Source of the DNA: Modicisalibacter luteus DSM 23508
GTDB lineage: Bacteria; Pseudomonadota; Gammaproteobacteria; Pseudomonadales; Halomonadaceae
Length of the DNA stretch: 64,000 nucleotides
Assembly: GCF_000378505.1 (NCBI RefSeq)
Contig: NZ_KB900001.1
Location: 1-64,000 of the forward strand
Direction: 5' to 3'
Each line of letters begins with the position of its first letter. Positions within the stretch are counted from its first letter, which is position 1. The notes beneath the pieces are model-generated. The model did not search any database, was not told where the DNA came from, and saw only the letters and a program-made list of their open reading frames with translations. Below are positions 17,499 to 25,546 of the stretch, piece after piece. The position numbers and the translations under genes are program-made.

Positions 17499-17529
17499 AT
17501 TTGCAATATATGCAAATAAATTTGCATAT
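17499..17529. promoter_or_regulatory. Triple ATTTGCA/TGCAAAT operator candidate
   Basis: Three alternating copies of one 7-mer: ATTTGCA (17499-17505), TGCAAAT (17511-17517) and ATTTGCA (17520-17526). The last two form the perfect 10-bp inverted repeat ATATGCAAAT-AA-ATTTGCATAT. It ends 48 bp before the rpiR-type start, a position suited to autoregulation. Confidence 0.6.
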
Positions 17530-17577
17530 CGATGGGGGTAAGGCTAACGTTTCTCCATCTGCCAAGAGGAGTGACCA

Positions 17578-18498
17578 ATGTCAGCCACCTCCCGCCATCC
17601 AACAGCACCTGCCAGTTTCGCCGAGCTACAAGCATTGGCCAACTCGGTCCGCCGTGGCGATACCCAGGCGCCACGCCTTTCGCCCAAGGCACAGCATCTA
17701 CTCGATGCTCTGCTGGGTATGCCGGAAAGCGTCGGTTTATCGAATATTTCGAAGCTTGGAGAGCAACTCGAGGTCAATCCGTCGAGCCTGACGCGGCTAT
17801 CACACGCATTGGGATTTTCGGGGTTTCGCGCCTTTCAGGCCCTGTTTCGTGAGGACCTGGCGGGCAGCAGTTTCTATTCCACCCGCGCGGAGCGGCTGCT
17901 CGACTTTGGCGAAGCTCCGGAGGGGACGGTCGCATCAACGTCACAGGACCAGGCCTTGTGGCAACAGGAAATGGCCAACCTCACCGCGACGGTCGAAGGT
18001 CTCGATAGCGGCGCCTTGCAGCGCGCGGTGCGTTTGATCGTCGAGGCGAGGCACGTGCATGTCATTGGCCTGCGGGCAAGCTTCGGAGCCGCTCACTACC
18101 TGGCGTACTACCTCGATTTTCTGCGTGACGATGTCAGACACATTTCGCCCTTGGCCGGCGTCGGAGTGGAGCAGGCCCAGCGACTGGCTGAGGGCGATCT
18201 GGTTATCGGCGTGGCGTTCCGGCCCGAAACCCGCGCCAGCGTCGATTACTGTCGGTTGGCCGTAGAGCAGGGGGCAACGCTGTTGGCCTTGACCAACCAC
18301 CCCGGCTCGCAACTCACCAGCCTGACCGACCATGTCCTGCTGGCGCCGGCCGAAGGTCCGTTCTTCTTCAACCCCATGACCAGTCTGTTTCTACTGGTCG
18401 AGCTTCTGTTGTCGCGTGTCGCCCATGACATGGGCAGCGACGCGATCACCAGCATTCGTCAGCGTGAGGCATTGATCGCCTGTCTCAACGTCGAATGA
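17578..18498 (+). CDS. MurR/RpiR family transcriptional regulator
   Basis: A 306-residue regulator with an N-terminal RpiR helix-turn-helix (about residues 40-100, GLSNISKLGEQLEVNPSSLTR) and a C-terminal SIS sugar-phosphate isomerase fold (about 130-280, HVIGLRASFGAAHYLAYYLD and GDLVIGVAFRPETR). The SIS domain binds a phosphosugar or related effector. GAGGAG is 6 nt before the ATG. The aminotransferase gene starts 34 bp after its stop, so the pair is probably one operon. The triple repeat upstream is its likely binding site. Confidence 0.88.
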   Translation: MSATSRHPTAPASFAELQALANSVRRGDTQAPRLSPKAQHLLDALLGMPESVGLSNISKLGEQLEVNPSSLTRLSHALGFSGFRAFQALFREDLAGSSFYSTRAERLLDFGEAPEGTVASTSQDQALWQQEMANLTATVEGLDSGALQRAVRLIVEARHVHVIGLRASFGAAHYLAYYLDFLRDDVRHISPLAGVGVEQAQRLAEGDLVIGVAFRPETRASVDYCRLAVEQGATLLALTNHPGSQLTSLTDHVLLAPAEGPFFFNPMTSLFLLVELLLSRVAHDMGSDAITSIRQREALIACLNVE

Positions 18499-18532
18499 GC
18501 CGTCACGATTATCATGCCCTGGAGGCAATACG

Positions 18533-19852
18533 ATGAAACCTGCCGATGTGTCCACCGCGCAGTCCGATGCCTCGCTGCCGGTCAGCAAGCGTCTGGAAAC
18601 CGCCTATGCCAAGAACGATGCTGCTACGCGCGCGTCCGACACGCTACTGATCAATGAGCAGTCGCGCCTGCTCGAGGCGGAAGGCAAGCGGGTCTACAAG
18701 TTTGGCTTCGGGCAGTCACCGTTTCCTGTCTTTGCGCCGGCGGTGGCTGCGCTGGCCGACCATGCCTCGGACAAGGACTATTTGCCGGTTCAGGGCCTGC
18801 CGGCGTTGCGCTCCCGCGTATCTGCCTTCTATAGCGATGTGGACGGCACCTCCTGGGAGGCGTCGCGTGTCGTGGTAGGCCCGGGCAGCAAGCTGTTGCT
18901 GTTCGCCCTGATGAAAGCATTGCCCGAGGCGGATATCCTGATACCCGCGCCGTCCTGGGTCTCTTATGCGCCTCAGGCTCGCATGGCCGGACAACGTGCC
19001 GTGCATCTGGATGCTTCCTTCGAGACGCGCTGGCAGGCCACTGCAGCGCAGCTCGAGGCGTATTGTCACGCCGAGCCGGACCGCCTCAAGGTGCTGATCT
19101 ACAATGCACCGGGTAACCCCACCGGGCTGGCGCCAACCCCCGATGAGCAGGAGCGTCTTGCCGACGTCGCCCGACGGTATGGCGTGCTGGTGCTGGCCGA
19201 CGAGATCTACGGCCTGCTACATCATCGGGGCGGGCACCGTGCCTTTGCTCGTAACTATCCGGAAGGTACCGTGACCACTGGAGGATTATCCAAGTGGTGC
19301 GGTGCCGGAGGATGGCGCCTTGGCGTCATGCATGTCCCGGCCGCTCTGGGCAGCGAACTGTTCTCCCGTGTGCTGGGCATCGCCTCGGAGACCTGGTCCA
19401 GCGTGGCCAGCCCGATCCAGCAGGCAGCCATAACGGCCTATACCCGCACGGACGCACTCGATGCCTACCTGCAGCGTCAGCGTGTGGTGCTGCTCGAGAT
19501 CGGCCAGTGGTGCGCTACGCGTCTCAATGAGGCGGACATACGTACACATGCCCCCGACGGCGGCTTCTACCTGTTTCCCGATTTCGAGGCGCATCGCCAA
19601 GCGCTGGCGGCCCGCGGCATCACGACCAGTGCCGAGCTGACCCGCCGCCTGCTGGAAGAGGCGGGGGTAGCCTTATTGCCTGGCAGCGCTTTTGGCTGTG
19701 ATCCCGGACAGTTGACGGTCCGCCTGGCCTATGTCGATTTCGATGGTGCGGCACTGTTGCAATCTGACGCTTCGGTCATGGATCATGAGGCAGCCCGTAT
19801 GGTTGTCGAGGGTATCAAGGCGATTGTCGGCTGGCTTCAGCGGCAGGCATGA
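18533..19852 (+). CDS. PLP-dependent aminotransferase class I/II
   Basis: A fold-type I aminotransferase of 439 residues. The PLP Schiff-base Lys254 is in GGLSKWCGAGGWRLG, NAPGNPTG is at 191-198, and DEIY (223-226) positions the cofactor. The SKWCGAGGWRLG form resembles a subgroup of aspartate/aromatic-type aminotransferases often found beside RpiR or other regulators. TGGAGG precedes the ATG. The amino donor and keto acid cannot be told from sequence. Probably regulated by the upstream RpiR protein. Confidence 0.85.
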   Translation: MKPADVSTAQSDASLPVSKRLETAYAKNDAATRASDTLLINEQSRLLEAEGKRVYKFGFGQSPFPVFAPAVAALADHASDKDYLPVQGLPALRSRVSAFYSDVDGTSWEASRVVVGPGSKLLLFALMKALPEADILIPAPSWVSYAPQARMAGQRAVHLDASFETRWQATAAQLEAYCHAEPDRLKVLIYNAPGNPTGLAPTPDEQERLADVARRYGVLVLADEIYGLLHHRGGHRAFARNYPEGTVTTGGLSKWCGAGGWRLGVMHVPAALGSELFSRVLGIASETWSSVASPIQQAAITAYTRTDALDAYLQRQRVVLLEIGQWCATRLNEADIRTHAPDGGFYLFPDFEAHRQALAARGITTSAELTRRLLEEAGVALLPGSAFGCDPGQLTVRLAYVDFDGAALLQSDASVMDHEAARMVVEGIKAIVGWLQRQA

Positions 19853-19857
19853 CGATA

Positions 19858-19876
19858 CGACGGCGAAGCCGTGTCG
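19858..19876 (+). terminator. Weak hairpin after the aminotransferase gene
   Basis: ACGGC-GAA-GCCGT with partial outer pairing, followed by GCGTTTTG. Placed just downstream of the stop; a plausible weak terminator. Confidence 0.4.
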
Positions 19877-19998
19877 CGTTTTGAAGACGCTTGTAAGGCG
19901 GTGGAGACGTCCTGTTTCCTTTTTCTACAAGAAAGCAGGAACCTCTCGGCCCGAGAGCCATCACAGGGAGACACACAGCATCACTTGGGAGTATCGCT

Positions 19999-20397
19999 AT
20001 GCGTAGGATGACCGCACTGTTTTCTGCCGCCCTGCTGACCGCAGGCATGATGTCCATGCCGGCCATGGCACAGCAGGATTCAGCGACACAGCAGGGGGGC
20101 ACGGCCCAGCAGGGCCAGGCGGCCAGCCAGAACTTCACGGATCAGCAGTTGCAGCAGTTTGCCGATGCTTCCCAGGAAATCGCCAAGGTTTCTCAGGAAT
20201 ATACGCAGCGCCTGCAGGAAGCTCAGGGAGATCAAGCCCAGCAGCAGGAGATCCGTATGGAGGCCAACGACAAGATGATCTCGATCGTCGAAGAGAGCGG
20301 TCTGGATGTCGATACCTTCAATGCAATCGGTCAAGCGATCCAGCAGGATCCCGAACTGATGAAGCGTGTCCAGCAGATGGCGCAGAGCGGTTCGTAA
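19999..20397 (+). CDS. DUF4168 domain-containing secreted protein
   Basis: A 132-residue protein with a clear signal peptide (residues 1-25, cleavage after MAMAQ or PAMA). A Gln/Thr/Ala-rich stretch follows, then the alpha-helical DUF4168 domain beginning FTDQQLQQFADASQEI and ending near QQDPELMKRVQQMA. The domain is widespread in Proteobacteria and cyanobacteria; function unknown, periplasmic location expected. It has its own terminator and no co-transcribed partner. Confidence 0.82.
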   Translation: MRRMTALFSAALLTAGMMSMPAMAQQDSATQQGGTAQQGQAASQNFTDQQLQQFADASQEIAKVSQEYTQRLQEAQGDQAQQQEIRMEANDKMISIVEESGLDVDTFNAIGQAIQQDPELMKRVQQMAQSGS

Positions 20398-20720
20398 GCA
20401 CTGCGTGAGCTCGACGGTACGCCGTTGGCATAAAAAGGGTCGCCCTAGGGCGGCCCTTTTTTATGCAGTCTTCTAGGTAACCCAGCGGTCCTTTGGCGTG
20501 CAGCCGCCAAGAGTGGTCCTTCTTGTTTTCAGTAGCTGGAAATTGTTTTTTAAAATGTGAAACAGGGCTAGCCGCCAGTGAAACTGGTGTTCTAGCTATT
20601 TTGTCTACCAGAAACGGAAAGAATTTGCGTAGTATCATCCCAGTCGACGCATGCCAGGCCACACCTGGTAGAAATACCGGCCAAGGAGACTACCCGTCTC
20701 GTTCGTAGTAAGGAATCGTT
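20398..20720. other. 323-bp intergenic region with terminator and AT-rich promoter part
   Basis: After the terminator of the DUF4168 gene the sequence becomes locally AT-rich around 20535-20560 (TTGTTTTTTAAAATGTGAAA) and holds several small hairpins, such as CCAGT-GAA-ACTGG and CCAGG-CCACA-CCTGG. It likely holds the tauE promoter. No gene is seen. Confidence 0.5.
20432..20462. terminator. Rho-independent terminator
   Basis: AAAAAGGGTCGCCC pairs with GGGCGGCCCTTTTT across a 2-3 nt loop with one G-T pair; a T-run closes it. The A-tract on the other side makes it usable in both directions. Confidence 0.9.
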
Positions 20721-21476
20721 GTGGAAGATTCTCTTTTCACTTGGGGGCTGCTGATCGGTGCCGCCTTCCTTGGGGGTGGGCTGAATGCCATCGCAGGAGG
20801 TGGAAGCTTTTTCACCTTTCCGGCCCTGGTCTACGCAGGGGTGCCTGCCGTGGCCGCGAACGCCTCGGGAACGCTGGCCCTGCTGCCCGGCTATATCGCC
20901 AGTACCTGGGGGTTTCGTGAGGATCTGAGAGCGCCCAAGGCGCTTCCCATGAGTATGACGCTGGGAGTTAGCTTGATTGGCGGTGCCCTCGGGGCGGGGT
21001 TGCTGCTTGTCACGCCCGATGATGTGTTTCGTGCCGTCGTTCCCTGGCTTTTGCTGGCGGCGACCGTGCTTTTCGCTATCGGCCCCCGGTTGATGAGCGT
21101 GCTGAATCGCGGCGACAGAGAGGCGGGCGGCGTCGCACATGCTGCGTCCCTGCTGGCCGTGAGCTTTTACGGTGGCTATTTCAATGGTGGTTTGGGCATC
21201 GTGCTGCTGGCTATATTCAGTCTACTGGGCCATCGCGACCTCAACATGATGCAGGGCCTAAAGAACCTGATTTCCGCCGTACTCACCATGATCGCCGTGA
21301 CGTTGTACGCCATCGGCGGAGCCATCGTCTGGAAAGAAGCACTCGTCATGATGGCCGCTGCCATTCTGGGTGGCTATGTCATGGCCCGCGTAGCTCGGCG
21401 GTTGCCCTCGATCGCGGTCCGCACAGTAGTCATTGCCACGGGGGTTGTCATGACACTCCTGTTCTTCGGCTCCTGA
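20721..21476 (+). CDS. TauE/SafE family transporter (sulfite exporter-like)
   Basis: A 251-residue membrane protein with about seven to eight helices. The TauE/SafE repeat motif GGGLNAIAGGGSFFTFPAL is at the N-terminus and its counterpart GGYFNGGLGIVLLAIFSLLG begins the second half. Members export sulfite, sulfoacetate or other organosulfur anions. Start is a GTG preceded by AAGGA at 6 nt. Convergent with the flavin reductase gene, 14 bp apart. Substrate unknown. Confidence 0.85.
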   Translation: MEDSLFTWGLLIGAAFLGGGLNAIAGGGSFFTFPALVYAGVPAVAANASGTLALLPGYIASTWGFREDLRAPKALPMSMTLGVSLIGGALGAGLLLVTPDDVFRAVVPWLLLAATVLFAIGPRLMSVLNRGDREAGGVAHAASLLAVSFYGGYFNGGLGIVLLAIFSLLGHRDLNMMQGLKNLISAVLTMIAVTLYAIGGAIVWKEALVMMAAAILGGYVMARVARRLPSIAVRTVVIATGVVMTLLFFGS

Positions 21477-21490
21477 TCTTGGCTTGGCTA

Positions 21491-22123
21491 TCAGGCAGGT
21501 CGTTCCAGCGAGAAGGTATCGGTGGTCCGCACATAATCGGCACCGGCCAGACGGCCGACGGGGCGCAGGGCTTCGAGGCTGATATGTCGCCCGTCCCACA
21601 CCTTGGGGTCGGCATGTATGGCGATAACTTCTGCCAGTATCAATCGGCCTGAACGAGGGCGGTCACCGAAGCTCAGCACATCGCGCACCAGGCAACCGAA
21701 GGCGATTGGCGCCTCGGCGATGCGCGGTGGCTTCAGATCACCCAGCGAGGCTTTGGTAAGACCGGCGTGTACAAACTCGTCCACCTCGGGCGGTAGAGAC
21801 GCGCTGGTCGCGTTCAAGGCCTCGATCAATGCCTCGTTTCCCACATGCACCACGCACTCCTTCACCGCCTCGAGATTACGCACCGTATCCTTGGGCAAGG
21901 CATGCTCATTAAGTAGCGGCGCAAAGGCCAGCACTGGCGGATCGACACTGGCGACGTTGAAGAATGAGAACGGGGCCAGGTTGGCATTGCCCTCGGCATC
22001 GACGGTAGAAACCCAGGCGATGGGGCGCGGGGCGATGGCTCCGGAGAGCAGGCGATAGATCGCGCCGGCTTCCAGCTGGGCGACATCGAGAAAGGCCGGG
22101 TCGGTTGGGCAGGCAGTGAACAT
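21491..22123 (-). CDS. Flavin reductase family (FMN-binding split barrel) protein
   Basis: A 210-residue protein. The split-barrel signature runs from IYRLLSGAIAPRPIAWVST through NLAPFSFFNVASVDPP, the FMN phosphate-binding region, to SGRLILAEVIAIH. The true ATG is at 22123 behind CGGAG; an upstream ATG only adds a non-homologous tail. Relatives reduce flavins with NAD(P)H or act as small flavoenzymes. It lies 77 bp downstream of the GMC oxidoreductase gene on the same strand and may be co-transcribed. Confidence 0.85.
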   Translation of the reverse strand: MFTACPTDPAFLDVAQLEAGAIYRLLSGAIAPRPIAWVSTVDAEGNANLAPFSFFNVASVDPPVLAFAPLLNEHALPKDTVRNLEAVKECVVHVGNEALIEALNATSASLPPEVDEFVHAGLTKASLGDLKPPRIAEAPIAFGCLVRDVLSFGDRPRSGRLILAEVIAIHADPKVWDGRHISLEALRPVGRLAGADYVRTTDTFSLERPA

Positions 22124-22199
22124 AAGAAACTCCGTGCGATATCGAAACGTCATTCGAGCATGGCCTGGCAACTGCGCATAGGCCGAGGCCAACAGACAC

Positions 22200-23654
22200 T
22201 CACACCCGTTGTCCGAGCTGTCTCTCCAAATGCGAGCTGAGGCGCAGGGCGAGCTGCGTCAGCGTCAGGGTAGGATTGGCGTGGCCAGCACTGGGAAACA
22301 CGCTGGAGCCGGCAATGAAGAAGTTCTCTTGGCCGAACACCTTGCAGTCGGGATCGACGATACCCTGATCGGGAGTCAGGCTCATGCGCGTGCCCCCCAT
22401 GTGATGCCGGCCGGCAATTTCGCCGTCTGCGGGAAATTCGATGTTCTCGATGTCCTCGTTGGCCAACCAAGGAGCCAGCTGCAGGCGGCCAATGTTGCGA
22501 TCACGCAAATCCTCTCCCAGCAGCAGCGTCGTGTCGCGTACGGTCTTGGCGTCGAGGGGCGTTTTGCGCCAGATCAGCCGGGCACGAGGCATGCCCAGCT
22601 TGTCCGTTGCCGTGTCCAGTTCGATACGGCTTTCTGGGGTCGGCTCCTGTTCCCAGGCCGCACGCAGCAGAGCGCCACACATCAAGCGCTTGCCGAAGGC
22701 CTTGTCCTTGAGCTCTCTTCCGAGCGCCGGCGCCGCATAGGCCAGATCGTCAATTAGCTGCTCGGTATCCTCATCACCCATACGGTGCAGGCGCAGGCCG
22801 CAGTTTAGGATTCCCCGCTCGGCGATGCTCTCCGGTGTCGGTGCGAGAAAGACGGTGTGGTCGAGATCGAGCCCAAATCGTTCGGGGGCGAGAAACAACG
22901 CCCGCCCGATAGTGGCGTGGGGATGATCCATCCAGTAGCGGCCCAGAGTCTCAGCATGCTTGACCAATTGGCCATGGGCCTGACGGTTGCACCACAGCAG
23001 CAGGCGCGAATTCTCGATACCCCCACATGCCAGTACGTAGTAGTGGGCCGTCACGCTGCGTTCATTGCCGGCATAGTCGCGAAAGACTGCGCGAGTCACC
23101 CGGCCTTGTGACGTTTCCAGTCTGAACAGGTTGGCGGTGGGGCAGTAGATCAGCGTCTTGGCATCTTTAACGAAGGCAGTGTATCTGGGCTTCAAGCGTA
23201 TCGGTGGTGGCGCCGAAAAATGGATCCGCTTGAGCCCCGAGCCGGAGATGTTGCTATCCGGAGGCGTAGGAACGACGCCCAGTATATCCGCTGCCTCGGC
23301 ATAGTAAGGCTCCAGTGCCTCACGGCCGATCGGCCAGGCCGTCGTCTCGGGAGCTGCCGGCTTGGGGGTGAAGTCATAGGGATCCAGCGAGCGACAGATA
23401 CCGCCCCAGTGATTGGTCGAGCCACCGAAGTAGCGTAACCGTGCGCCGACGAGCGGAATGTAGGGGTCACCGAGTGACTCGCCTTGATAGATTTCCTGTG
23501 AGCGCTCGCTGTATTCATGATCGCCGCCCTCGCAAAGAGCGACACGATACCCCTGACGAGCCAGGCGCTGGGCCATGGAGAGTCCGGCCGCGCCACAGCC
23601 TACGATGCACACGTCCACGGAGTGTGTGCCGAGTTCGGAAAAGGCGATTTGCAT
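22200..23654 (-). CDS. GMC-family FAD oxidoreductase
   Basis: A 484-residue flavoprotein. The FAD dinucleotide motif VGCGAAGLSMAQRLARQG is at residues 18-35, GGSTNHWGG lies near 77, and the C-terminal GMC region FIAGSSVFPSAGHANPTLT holds the active-site His and the conserved Asn-Pro-Thr. It resembles the large subunits of gluconate/fructose dehydrogenases, which oxidise sugars or polyols. It has no export signal; the preceding 78-residue gene carries a Tat signal and overlaps the start by one base (TAATG), so export as a complex is likely. No cytochrome c subunit is adjacent. Confidence 0.87.
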   Translation of the reverse strand: MQIAFSELGTHSVDVCIVGCGAAGLSMAQRLARQGYRVALCEGGDHEYSERSQEIYQGESLGDPYIPLVGARLRYFGGSTNHWGGICRSLDPYDFTPKPAAPETTAWPIGREALEPYYAEAADILGVVPTPPDSNISGSGLKRIHFSAPPPIRLKPRYTAFVKDAKTLIYCPTANLFRLETSQGRVTRAVFRDYAGNERSVTAHYYVLACGGIENSRLLLWCNRQAHGQLVKHAETLGRYWMDHPHATIGRALFLAPERFGLDLDHTVFLAPTPESIAERGILNCGLRLHRMGDEDTEQLIDDLAYAAPALGRELKDKAFGKRLMCGALLRAAWEQEPTPESRIELDTATDKLGMPRARLIWRKTPLDAKTVRDTTLLLGEDLRDRNIGRLQLAPWLANEDIENIEFPADGEIAGRHHMGGTRMSLTPDQGIVDPDCKVFGQENFFIAGSSVFPSAGHANPTLTLTQLALRLSSHLERQLGQRV

Positions 23655-23890
23655 TAGAAGTCGCTCTCGCGCAGCAGCCAGCCGTTGACCGTTCTCGGTG
23701 TGTTGTCCTGAGAAGTGAAAGGCGCTTCAAAACTATCGTTTCTGCCTGCCTCAAGCGGTCGAATGGCATGTGCGCTCGCCGTGAAAGGACCGGTCAGGGC
23801 TAAGCTACCCAAGCCCAGGCGGTTCAGAAAGCGCCGGCGTGACAGGGACTGCCGAAGGGTGAAGGGCAACGCTTGCTGCTGCGGGGGCAT
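23654..23890 (-). CDS. 78-residue twin-arginine signal protein, partner of the GMC oxidoreductase
   Basis: The protein is little more than a Tat signal: SRRRFLNRLGLGSLALTG (about residues 17-34), a cleavage region near ASAHA, then about 35 residues ending RTVNGWLLRESDF. In gluconate and fructose dehydrogenases a Tat-bearing small subunit of roughly 170-250 residues carries the FAD subunit across the membrane; this one is far shorter. The TAATG overlap with the GMC gene argues for a paired function. It could also be a degraded small subunit. Confidence 0.7.
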   Translation of the reverse strand: MPPQQQALPFTLRQSLSRRRFLNRLGLGSLALTGPFTASAHAIRPLEAGRNDSFEAPFTSQDNTPRTVNGWLLRESDF

Positions 23891-23945
23891 GGATGGATTT
23901 TCCTCGTTATGGTTTGTAACCCACTCTAGCCGATGCGTAACTGTT

Positions 23946-24824
23946 TCACATCATGAGAGCCAGCAATGCCGGCAGATACAGGAACGACAGCAGGGTTGAG
24001 CAGAACACCAACCCGGCAACGTATTCCGGCTCGCGCCGGGCACGTTGGGCAAACAGGTAGTTATAGACCGCCACCGGCATGCTCATCTGCAGAATCAGTA
24101 CGCTCTGTGCCAGTGGTGGCAGGCCGAGTAGCTGCGATACGCCGAAAGCCGCCAACGCCGCGGCGGGAATGCGCAGCAGGCTGAATTCCAGGCTCGAAGC
24201 GAGGCTGCGAACCTGAATGCTGGCCAGCGAGACCCCCAACGTGATCAGCATTAGCGGTACGCTGAATCCGGAAAGCAAGTCGACCGTGTTCGACAGCCAG
24301 CGAGGCAGGGTGGTTCCGGTGAGCAGCAGCCCCGTGGCGATCAGGATGGCGTAGACGGTAGGCGTACGGAGCAATGTGCGTAGGGGATGCCCACTGCGGC
24401 TGGCGAGCATGGCCCCGAAGGTGAACTGCACCAGTGCCACCGAGACCATGATGGTGATGGCGTAGGCGAAGCCGGCCTTGCCGAAGGCGTAGAGCACAAC
24501 GGGCAGGCCCATGTTGCCGGTGTTGGGATACATCATTGGCGAGATGATGACCTTCCAGTCCTTGCGCAGCAGTTTGGCGATCGCGAAGCTGCCCGCCGCC
24601 ATGAGACCCAGTACCAGAAGCGTGCCCAGCATGGTCTGGCCGAAACTCCTCGCATCGATTTCGGCGTTGCCCAATGCAGCCAGGATCAGCGTGGGTGTGC
24701 CGATGTTGAAGACCAGGCGGGTAATGAAATCAACAGGATAGTCGTAGCCCAGCCGCTTCCAGAAAAAGCCGAGACTGGCACCGAAAAAGACGGGAGCCAT
24801 CACGGCGAAGAGTTCGGCGAACAT
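23946..24824 (-). CDS. AEC family transporter (auxin efflux carrier fold)
   Basis: A 292-residue protein with about ten helices in two inverted halves, opening MFAELFAVMAPVFFGASLGF and including the unwound-helix region YPNTGNMGLPVVLYAFG, a hallmark of AEC/bile-acid-like carriers. Bacterial members move malonate, malate or similar acids. AAGGA precedes the ATG. It stands alone between the GMC pair and the gamma-glutamylcyclotransferase-like gene. Substrate unknown. Confidence 0.85.
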   Translation of the reverse strand: MFAELFAVMAPVFFGASLGFFWKRLGYDYPVDFITRLVFNIGTPTLILAALGNAEIDARSFGQTMLGTLLVLGLMAAGSFAIAKLLRKDWKVIISPMMYPNTGNMGLPVVLYAFGKAGFAYAITIMVSVALVQFTFGAMLASRSGHPLRTLLRTPTVYAILIATGLLLTGTTLPRWLSNTVDLLSGFSVPLMLITLGVSLASIQVRSLASSLEFSLLRIPAAALAAFGVSQLLGLPPLAQSVLILQMSMPVAVYNYLFAQRARREPEYVAGLVFCSTLLSFLYLPALLALMM

Positions 24825-24977
24825 GGGCGGTCCTTAGTGTATCGATAGAGAGGGTTCGACTATTGTCTATAATTGCTACCCTGTCGTGCAATTGAGAAGC
24901 CAGCTAACGGATAAACGCCTGCACTGTGAAGCAGGGCGCTCCATTGACGCAGGGCGCACGTCGCGGGGCGCAAACCG

Positions 24978-25403
24978 TCAGAAGGATGCCCTAACAGACG
25001 ATATGGCGGTTCCGGACGTTACCGGCCAGCCGCCTTCACGGATTGCGGGACAGCCGGTCACGCTGTGGTTGAAGAGATATAGCCAGGCCGGGCCGAACGC
25101 GGTGTGGTGAATCAGGCGATCATAGTCGCCCGATTTCGGTGCGCGCACCCGATAGCCTTCAAGCCGGTCGAGCTCACCCAAGGTGCGCGTATCGACACGG
25201 AAGACCTCCACCTGGATGCCCTGTGATGGCTCGGGTTTGGCACCCGGGTAAGGTCCCAGGTCATAGAGCGTCACGCTGGTGAGCTGGTCCGATCCCAGGA
25301 AATCCGCGCCGGATAACCAATGATGATTGCACAGCCCACGCTTTAGCGTGCCATAGACAGCCACCAGCGGCGTGCGCTGGATGGCGAGAGCGGGAGTTGG
25401 CAT
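24978..25403 (-). CDS. Gamma-glutamylcyclotransferase-fold (AIG2/GGACT-like) protein
   Basis: A 141-residue protein with the signature VAVYGTLKRG at residues 14-23, the substrate loop that binds gamma-glutamyl groups, and DRLEGY near the expected place after the Glu. Relatives release 5-oxoproline from gamma-glutamyl-amines. CAGGAG is 8 nt before the ATG. The presence of a 5-oxoprolinase (pxpABC) 5 kb away is suggestive but the two are not in an operon. Confidence 0.8.
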   Translation of the reverse strand: MPTPALAIQRTPLVAVYGTLKRGLCNHHWLSGADFLGSDQLTSVTLYDLGPYPGAKPEPSQGIQVEVFRVDTRTLGELDRLEGYRVRAPKSGDYDRLIHHTAFGPAWLYLFNHSVTGCPAIREGGWPVTSGTAISSVRASF

Positions 25404-25499
25404 GACTCGGGCTCCTGCAATGTAATGAACGATGCGGTCTCGATCGACGAGCGCCGTAGTCTAGCATCGATGAGGCGGCAATCGACGAGCAGGAGAGAG

Positions 25500-25536
25500 G
25501 CCGGTACTCGTCGCCGAAGCGGCGACAAGCACCGGC
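25500..25536 (-). terminator. Nested hairpin after the TRAP dctM gene
   Basis: Inner stem GTCGCC/GGCGAC (25510-25526) and outer GCCGGT/ACCGGC (25500-25505, 25531-25536) lie just past the dctM stop on the minus strand. No T-run; terminator by position. Confidence 0.5.
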
Positions 25537-25546
25537 ACTAAGTGCA

